Assembly: GCA_963575745.1 (NCBI GenBank)
Contig: CAUYUJ010010393.1
Location: 1-28,727 of the forward strand
Length of the DNA stretch: 28,727 nucleotides
Reading direction: 5' to 3'
Source of the DNA: Prorocentrum cordatum
Taxonomy: Eukaryota > Sar > Dinophyceae > Prorocentrales > Prorocentraceae
The position numbers and the translations under genes were made by a program. The notes under the pieces are model-generated. The model saw only the letters and a program-made list of their open reading frames with translations, was not told the origin of the DNA and made no database searches. This document shows, piece after piece, positions 24,483 through 28,727 of the stretch (its first letter is position 1; each line of letters opens with the position of its first letter).

Positions 24483-26366
24483 GCCCAGGAGTTGGCGAAG
24501 TATATCGTGGAGGAGATTCGTGACTATGTCGACCAGACCAAGGAGGGCGACGCCGAGAACGCCAGCGCCGTGCTCGAGTGCTCTGTCTGCGGGAGAATTC
24601 TTTCGAGGCCGCAGAGGGCACGCGAGCACGCGAAGAGCCACCTGGAGGGCAAGTTCGCGTGCATCCACAAGACGCTCCTGACCGATGTGCAGATCTCGCA
24701 CCCAGTAATCGCGGCGGTGCAGCGCCCCCTGTACGACCACGACATCCTCGCGGGTTGCCCGCGCGGCGGCTGCGCGTCCCGCGCGAGGTCGCTCATCCAG
24801 GAGTGGATCGGCTTCACCGCGACACCCGGTGGGAGAGATTCTCTCTACACCGCGACGGGCCACAAACGCGACTGCGACCTGAGACTGGTCCTGACCGACA
24901 CAGGTCCGCAATATTGGCTACATTCCGACGAGAAGCTCCGCTGCGCTCGCAAGTTCGGCGGCCACTACTACACGATGGCGTTCGGCAACATGTACGCGCG
25001 GTTCTTGCTTGACGCAGGAGGCGTGCACGGCCGCGCTTTCCGCTCCCTCAACGCGGCATGGGCCCGCGGTGGCTGCGAGGTGGGATCGCTCGCCAACCGG
25101 CACACCGGCACCATGATAGCACTGATGTTGGACATTGCCGAGTCGAAAGCCTTCGGGGATTTCGTGGGTGCACAGCTTCTGAAATGCGCTGACATCGGCG
25201 GCCTCCGGTCCATCTCTATCGACGCGACGTACATGGTCGCACTCAAGGTGTCCGGACAGACCCGTATGCAGAAACACAACGTGTTCAGCGTGATCGGATT
25301 CCATGGCGAAGTGTTGGGGCTCGCTCCCTCGTACGCAGAGCGCCCAGAGGCATTCGCCGGCGCAGTGGGGCGCTCGGTGCCCCCCGAGCTCCGCTCGCGC
25401 GTCGAGCACGTGGCGAGCGATGTCGTCGGGCGCAAGCTGTGCGAGGAGATGCAGAAGATTCTCCCGAATTTGCAGTGCGTATCCCTTGACCCGTTACACC
25501 TGGCGTTCTCCGTGGACACCCGCACCTCTAAGCGCCGCATGCGGCCGACCGCGGTCGGCCTCGTCATGCGGGCTGTATTGGGGAAGTTCTCCGTGGCCGA
25601 CTACGCGCGGAGGCGCGAGCCGTTCCACTGGGGCACCGGCGCGGCCAGGGCGTCCGCTCAGGAGCAATATTTCATCAAGCGCATACGAGGGGGCGACATG
25701 GGGCACCGCCGAGCGAAGGCCATCCTCAGCGACATGGACCCTAACGCGCCGATGCAGTCCAGGGAGCAGTTTGCCATGTTGATGGCCGCCATCGCGCGCG
25801 TTTACCCGGAGCGGATGGACGTGCAGTACGACAAGGGCACGCTCCGGGCGCAGTTCATTGCGGCGTGTGCCCCCGATCGAGCGGAATTTTACATGAACAA
25901 CATCCGCTACAGGGCGCGGCTCACGCCGGAGGAGAACAGCTCTCTCGGCGTTGGAACGACTCGCAACGAGCAGATACACTCGTGCATCAACGCTAATTTC
26001 CGCCAGGTGAGTCGCATTGATGCCAGGACCATGAAGTCCGAGCTCGCGCTGTGGGCGGGGTGCGAGACCACGCTGGCGTCAAGGGCCTTGGGCGGCAGGA
26101 CGACCTCGAGGGTGCGGCGCGCCGATATGAAGGCGACCGTGGTCAACTCAGTCTCGCTGTTCGACGCGGAGAACTGGCCGGTGCACGTGGGCGGGGATGT
26201 GACGGAGTATCAGGCTTCCGCCCCACCTGTGGAGGGCGATTTGCGCCCGCGCAGGCGCGGGCCGTCCCGCGAGCAAGGAGACGTCTTGCAGGCCATTAGG
26301 GCGAAGGTGAACAAGCCGACCAGGAAGAGGCAGTTTGACCTCTCAACCAACAAGCGGTCGACCTAA
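24483..26366 (+). CDS. C2H2 zinc finger plus DDE-transposase-like protein (main exon)
   Basis: Open from just after TAA 24480-24482 to TAA 26364-26366, about 627 codons with no ATG before the domain; the first in-frame Met lies about 160 residues in. Translation therefore probably begins in an upstream exon, and the exon itself may start at 24489, after the acceptor CCCAG. Residues counted from the TTG codon at 24492: a perfect C2H2 finger C30-x2-C33-x12-H46-x3-H50, more Cys (C89, C94, C128, C151), then a core fitting an RNase H-like DDE transposase. That core has SIDATYMVAL (D244), VIGFHGEVLGLAPS, HVASDVVGRK (D310), SLDPLHLAF (D333, H336) and GTTRNEQIHSCIN (E493). A basic Arg/Lys-rich tail follows. 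Such enzymes cut and paste DNA in the nucleus; the superfamily cannot be fixed by eye (MULE- or ISL3-like are candidates). All three acidic residues are present and the frame is uninterrupted, so it could be active or domesticated. 285-bp direct repeats lie about 1.1 kb upstream and 0.8 kb downstream. No terminal inverted repeats were found. Confidence 0.7.
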   Translation, partial: AQELAKYIVEEIRDYVDQTKEGDAENASAVLECSVCGRILSRPQRAREHAKSHLEGKFACIHKTLLTDVQISHPVIAAVQRPLYDHDILAGCPRGGCASRARSLIQEWIGFTATPGGRDSLYTATGHKRDCDLRLVLTDTGPQYWLHSDEKLRCARKFGGHYYTMAFGNMYARFLLDAGGVHGRAFRSLNAAWARGGCEVGSLANRHTGTMIALMLDIAESKAFGDFVGAQLLKCADIGGLRSISIDATYMVALKVSGQTRMQKHNVFSVIGFHGEVLGLAPSYAERPEAFAGAVGRSVPPELRSRVEHVASDVVGRKLCEEMQKILPNLQCVSLDPLHLAFSVDTRTSKRRMRPTAVGLVMRAVLGKFSVADYARRREPFHWGTGAARASAQEQYFIKRIRGGDMGHRRAKAILSDMDPNAPMQSREQFAMLMAAIARVYPERMDVQYDKGTLRAQFIAACAPDRAEFYMNNIRYRARLTPEENSSLGVGTTRNEQIHSCINANFRQVSRIDARTMKSELALWAGCETTLASRALGGRTTSRVRRADMKATVVNSVSLFDAENWPVHVGGDVTEYQASAPPVEGDLRPRRRGPSREQGDVLQAIRAKVNKPTRKRQFDLSTNKRST

Positions 26367-27176
26367 AAGCTAACCGACTACTTTCTTCTCGCGGCCTGTG
26401 GGCCGCTCTGTTTCAATGCGCCAGTGTAAGCAAGTCTGGTGCAAGTGTATAGCGGAGGCGAGGGCAGCCCTGCACTTGCGGGGATGACTTGCGCGACTGC
26501 TGCGCGACGCCGCGCTGGAAGCCCGCGGCGTCTTGCTCGATGTAAGATGCGAGGGTGCCGCGCCAGCCTGCGCACGCGAAGGTTGTATCAGCGTAATAGG
26601 GCATGCGCGGCCAGGGTTGCACTTAATTCAGTTAGGATTTACATGGTGATCGAGCATCGCCCGACACCAGGGGGGGGCAGCCGAGATGGCCACTGCCATG
26701 CACTGATGGGGCGGTGCAGAAGGCGAGTGGCTGAACAGGCAAGTTCGCAGCATTGAGAGCTTGAGCAGATGTTTCTATCTTATTTCGCCTCACAGCCACC
26801 ACGTGTAAAACATCGCTGCCGCCCTCAACCGCAACCCACTTTCCAGCTGGAGTTCGGGCCCCAAGTGGCCGATCGGAAAGTGTTCACCACTCTTGGGCAG
26901 TTGACATCGTTATCGCTGTAGTCGTCGATGCTGTGCCGTTGAGCCCTTGCTCGTCGATGCTGCGATGTTGGGCCTCTCTATGCATGTTACCACGGCCCTG
27001 GGAACGCGCGGGTTGCGGTTCACTGATTTGGTGGCTACTGGGCGCATCCGCCTCCCCACCCGGCGCCGTCTCGGAGCGCCTCGAGGCTCGTTGTTGGGGT
27101 GTCCCGCGGCTGGGAAATTCTAAGGGTAAAGTCAAAGTATGCCTCAGGATTTCGGGAGTTCTGGAGATCTGGGAAT
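26367..27176 (+). other. 3' flank without recognised gene
   Basis: Non-repetitive, moderately GC-rich sequence between the stop codon and the right direct repeat. Short frames on both strands lack protein-like character. An AT-rich word (TGTTTCTATCTTATTTCGCC, around 26770) might lie in a 3' untranslated region, but no polyadenylation signal can be defended. Confidence 0.5.
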
Positions 27177-27180
27177 CTAG

Positions 27181-27465
27181 GGCCCAGGGTTTTTCACCCC
27201 CCCGCGGCGGCTAAAGCGCGCAAGGGCGCACTTTCTGGTAAAAAGTGTTTCGGTGCGTGGCCGAAGTTTTTGATGGTTCTGGAAGTCTCTTGAGGGCTTC
27301 CTTGGGGAGCTCCGAGGGCACTTGGGGCCGTCCTGGGGCGGTATTGAGAGCTCTTGGGTGCATATTGATAGCTATATTGAACCATCGTGGGCTATCTTGC
27401 ACGATCTTGGAGGTCATCTTGGACTCTCTGAGGCCCTCTGGGAGCCATCATGAGCCATCTTGGGC
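27181..27465 (+). repeat. 285-bp direct repeat, right copy
   Basis: Gap-free match to 23077-23361 with about 11 substitutions. The hairpin word is CACTTTCTGGTAAAAAGTG here, which weakens the stem by one pair. The flanks of the two copies (CTAT versus CTAG before, GCCC versus AATC after) show no long shared sequence, so the repeat boundaries are sharp. Positions 27466-27850 show nothing supported. Confidence 0.9.
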
Positions 27466-27859
27466 AATCTACACGGATGAAGTGCGCTTCCTTTTCAAAT
27501 TGGGTCTCTCGCCTCAGCACCACCCACGCCCCAGGAGGTCCCTTTGCTTTATGGGTACCAATCCTCATAGAAAAAATAACGCATATGTTACAGAGATCCT
27601 CAATCCAATACGGCCACCATAACATACAATAGGGGCTCATGTCGAAGTTGTTGCTTGAGATCTCCCTCCCAAGGTGGCCCCGAGACCGTCGTCAGGCCAC
27701 CGAGAAGTGCCCAAAATACCTTCTGAAAGCACAAAGAGGTTCCCAGGAAACCCAAAAGGGCACCCCACAGATTGCACCCGCGCTAGTGTTGTTTCTCTCG
27801 ATCTGCACGTCCTCGACTCGTGTTTGTATAATGTGTATTGTTGTTTCTCAGCGCACTCG

Positions 27860-28105
27860 CACACATATATACATATATATGATATTATATATATGTTAAT
27901 ATATATATGTATATATATATATATTGTTAATATATATATATGCATATATATATATTATGTATATATTATTATATCATTAATATATATACACATAACTTAA
28001 TATATATGTGTGTATGTATATATATGTCAATATATTATATATATATCATAAGATATATATACAATATATATATATATCATATCATATAGTATATACGATG
28101 ATATG
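27860..28105 (+). repeat. AT dinucleotide-rich tract
   Basis: About 245 bp of (TA)n with TATG, GTTAA and ATCATA interruptions, extremely AT-rich against a GC-rich background. Readings rich in Tyr and Ile come from the repeat. It is a likely site of DNA unwinding; nothing else can be claimed. Confidence 0.95.
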
Positions 28106-28282
28106 CGTGTGTCACGACGGAGCAACCCTACGAAGTCCCAGTGTTAATCACGATGCTCCAAATGGTTCCTGGTTGTCCAAGGAGGCCGCAGGAAGCCACA
28201 GAGAGTCCCAGGACGTCCCAGAAGGCCCCAGGAGATCACAGTACATGAGGCCCCAGGAGATTCCAGGAGGCTTCAGGAGGCC

Positions 28283-28398
28283 CCATGGGCTCCAGAAGGC
28301 ATCAGGATGCCCCATAGGATCCAGGAGGCATCAGGAGGCCCCATGGGATCCAGGAGGCCTCAGGAGGCCCCATGGGCTCCAGGAGGCCTCAGGAGGCC
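28283..28398 (+). repeat. 29-bp minisatellite, four units
   Basis: Units beginning CCATGGGCTCCAGAAGGCAT start at 28283, 28312, 28341 and 28370 (exact 29-bp spacing), differing at a few positions. Degenerate forerunners with CCCAGGA and CCAGGAGGC words extend back to about 28160. Confidence 0.9.
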
Positions 28399-28405
28399 CA
28401 TCAAG

Positions 28406-28423
28406 GGGGATACCGGTATCCCC
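28406..28423 (+). other. 18-bp perfect palindrome
   Basis: GGGGATACCGGTATCCCC is exactly self-complementary and sits between the 29-bp minisatellite and the GGGA array. A binding site is possible but unproven. Confidence 0.8.
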
Positions 28424-28439
28424 TCCTGGTCGCCCCGAC

Positions 28440-28470
28440 GGGAGGGAGGGAGGGAGGGAGGGAGGGAGGG
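28440..28470 (+). repeat. GGGA tetranucleotide array
   Basis: A short perfect (GGGA)7-like run, the same motif as the array at 21802. The following 28471-28620 shows no supported gene. Confidence 0.9.
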
Positions 28471-28621
28471 TTGCGAAGGGGCCCCGTGTAGGGATTCCCA
28501 CGGGGCCGTGACCCACCGTCTCGTGGCCATGTCTCGGCCAGAGTGTCCGCACGGAGCGGCCAGTGTCGAGGGCGGGCGGGCGGCGCCGCCACCGTCGCTG
28601 GTAGCGCCCCCAGCGCGCTTG

Positions 28622-28727
28622 GCCTCCTCTCCTCCTCCTCCTCCTCCTCCTCCTCCTCCTCCTCCTCCTCCTCCACTGTCCTCCTCCTCCACTGTCCTCC
28701 TCCTCCTCCCCCTCCTCCTCCTCCTCT
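28622..28727 (+). repeat. CCT triplet array, running off the window
   Basis: (CTC)n with two CTCCACTGTCCTC interruptions, continuing to the last base, so the full length is unknown. Confidence 0.95.

Noticed and set aside
23077-27465. LTR retrotransposon reading of the 285-bp direct repeats
   Set aside because: No reverse transcriptase, protease or primer-binding site between them, and no TG...CA ends; the gene is DDE-transposase-like.

Overview
The window looks like nuclear DNA of a eukaryotic protist with a GC-rich, repeat-loaded genome, most probably a dinoflagellate (Prorocentrum-like; this is an inference). The reasons are: very sparse coding sequence with GC-rich third positions; isolated exon-like pieces without ATG starts but next to AG|G-type splice acceptors; long CCT/GGA triplet arrays; and many families of short interspersed repeats with terminal inverted repeats. 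There are no operons, bacterial promoters, tRNAs or rRNAs. Most long open frames are translations of GGA/CCT arrays or of other repeats and are not annotated as genes. Layout, left to right. 1-4.4 kb: GGA array, pentanucleotide GTAGA satellite, four copies of an approximately 185-bp element with CCCAGAC termini (family A), one family B element, and a 58-bp tandem repeat ending in an 80-bp palindrome. 4.4-8.7 kb: a giant inverted repeat (about 4873-8195) whose arms carry an imperfect-palindrome motif about every 100-110 bp. Its centre holds a Lys/Ala-rich segment joined to a domain resembling a methyl-CpG-binding (MBD) domain, which is itself duplicated in inverted orientation. Clusters of a TGAGCCCGTTCGGCG-type motif lie on both outer flanks. 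8.7-13.7 kb: more family A copies, an AT-rich family D element, CCT/GGA arrays, a minus-strand fragment resembling the C-terminus of a dinoflagellate-type retroelement polyprotein, a second family B copy and a family C copy. 13.7-17.4 kb: several minisatellites and one diverged family A copy. 17.4-19.9 kb: family F, D and C elements around a short exon-like piece of the 2-oxoglutarate dehydrogenase E1 type. 19.9-23 kb: a 690-bp CCT array facing a GGA array, a GGGA array, and a GAAATTTTC-rich repeat in three copies. 23-27.5 kb: the only substantial gene, a C2H2 zinc finger plus DDE-transposase-like protein (main exon 24483-26366, probable upstream exon 23696 to about 23990). It is enclosed by two 285-bp direct repeats that are about 96% identical. 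27.5-28.7 kb: an AT dinucleotide tract, a 29-bp minisatellite, an 18-bp perfect palindrome, and GGGA and CCT arrays. The genes do not form a visible pathway. The picture is of mobile elements and their remnants in a repeat-dominated region. The two most notable candidates are the palindromic MBD-like element and the direct-repeat-bounded DDE transposase-like gene.
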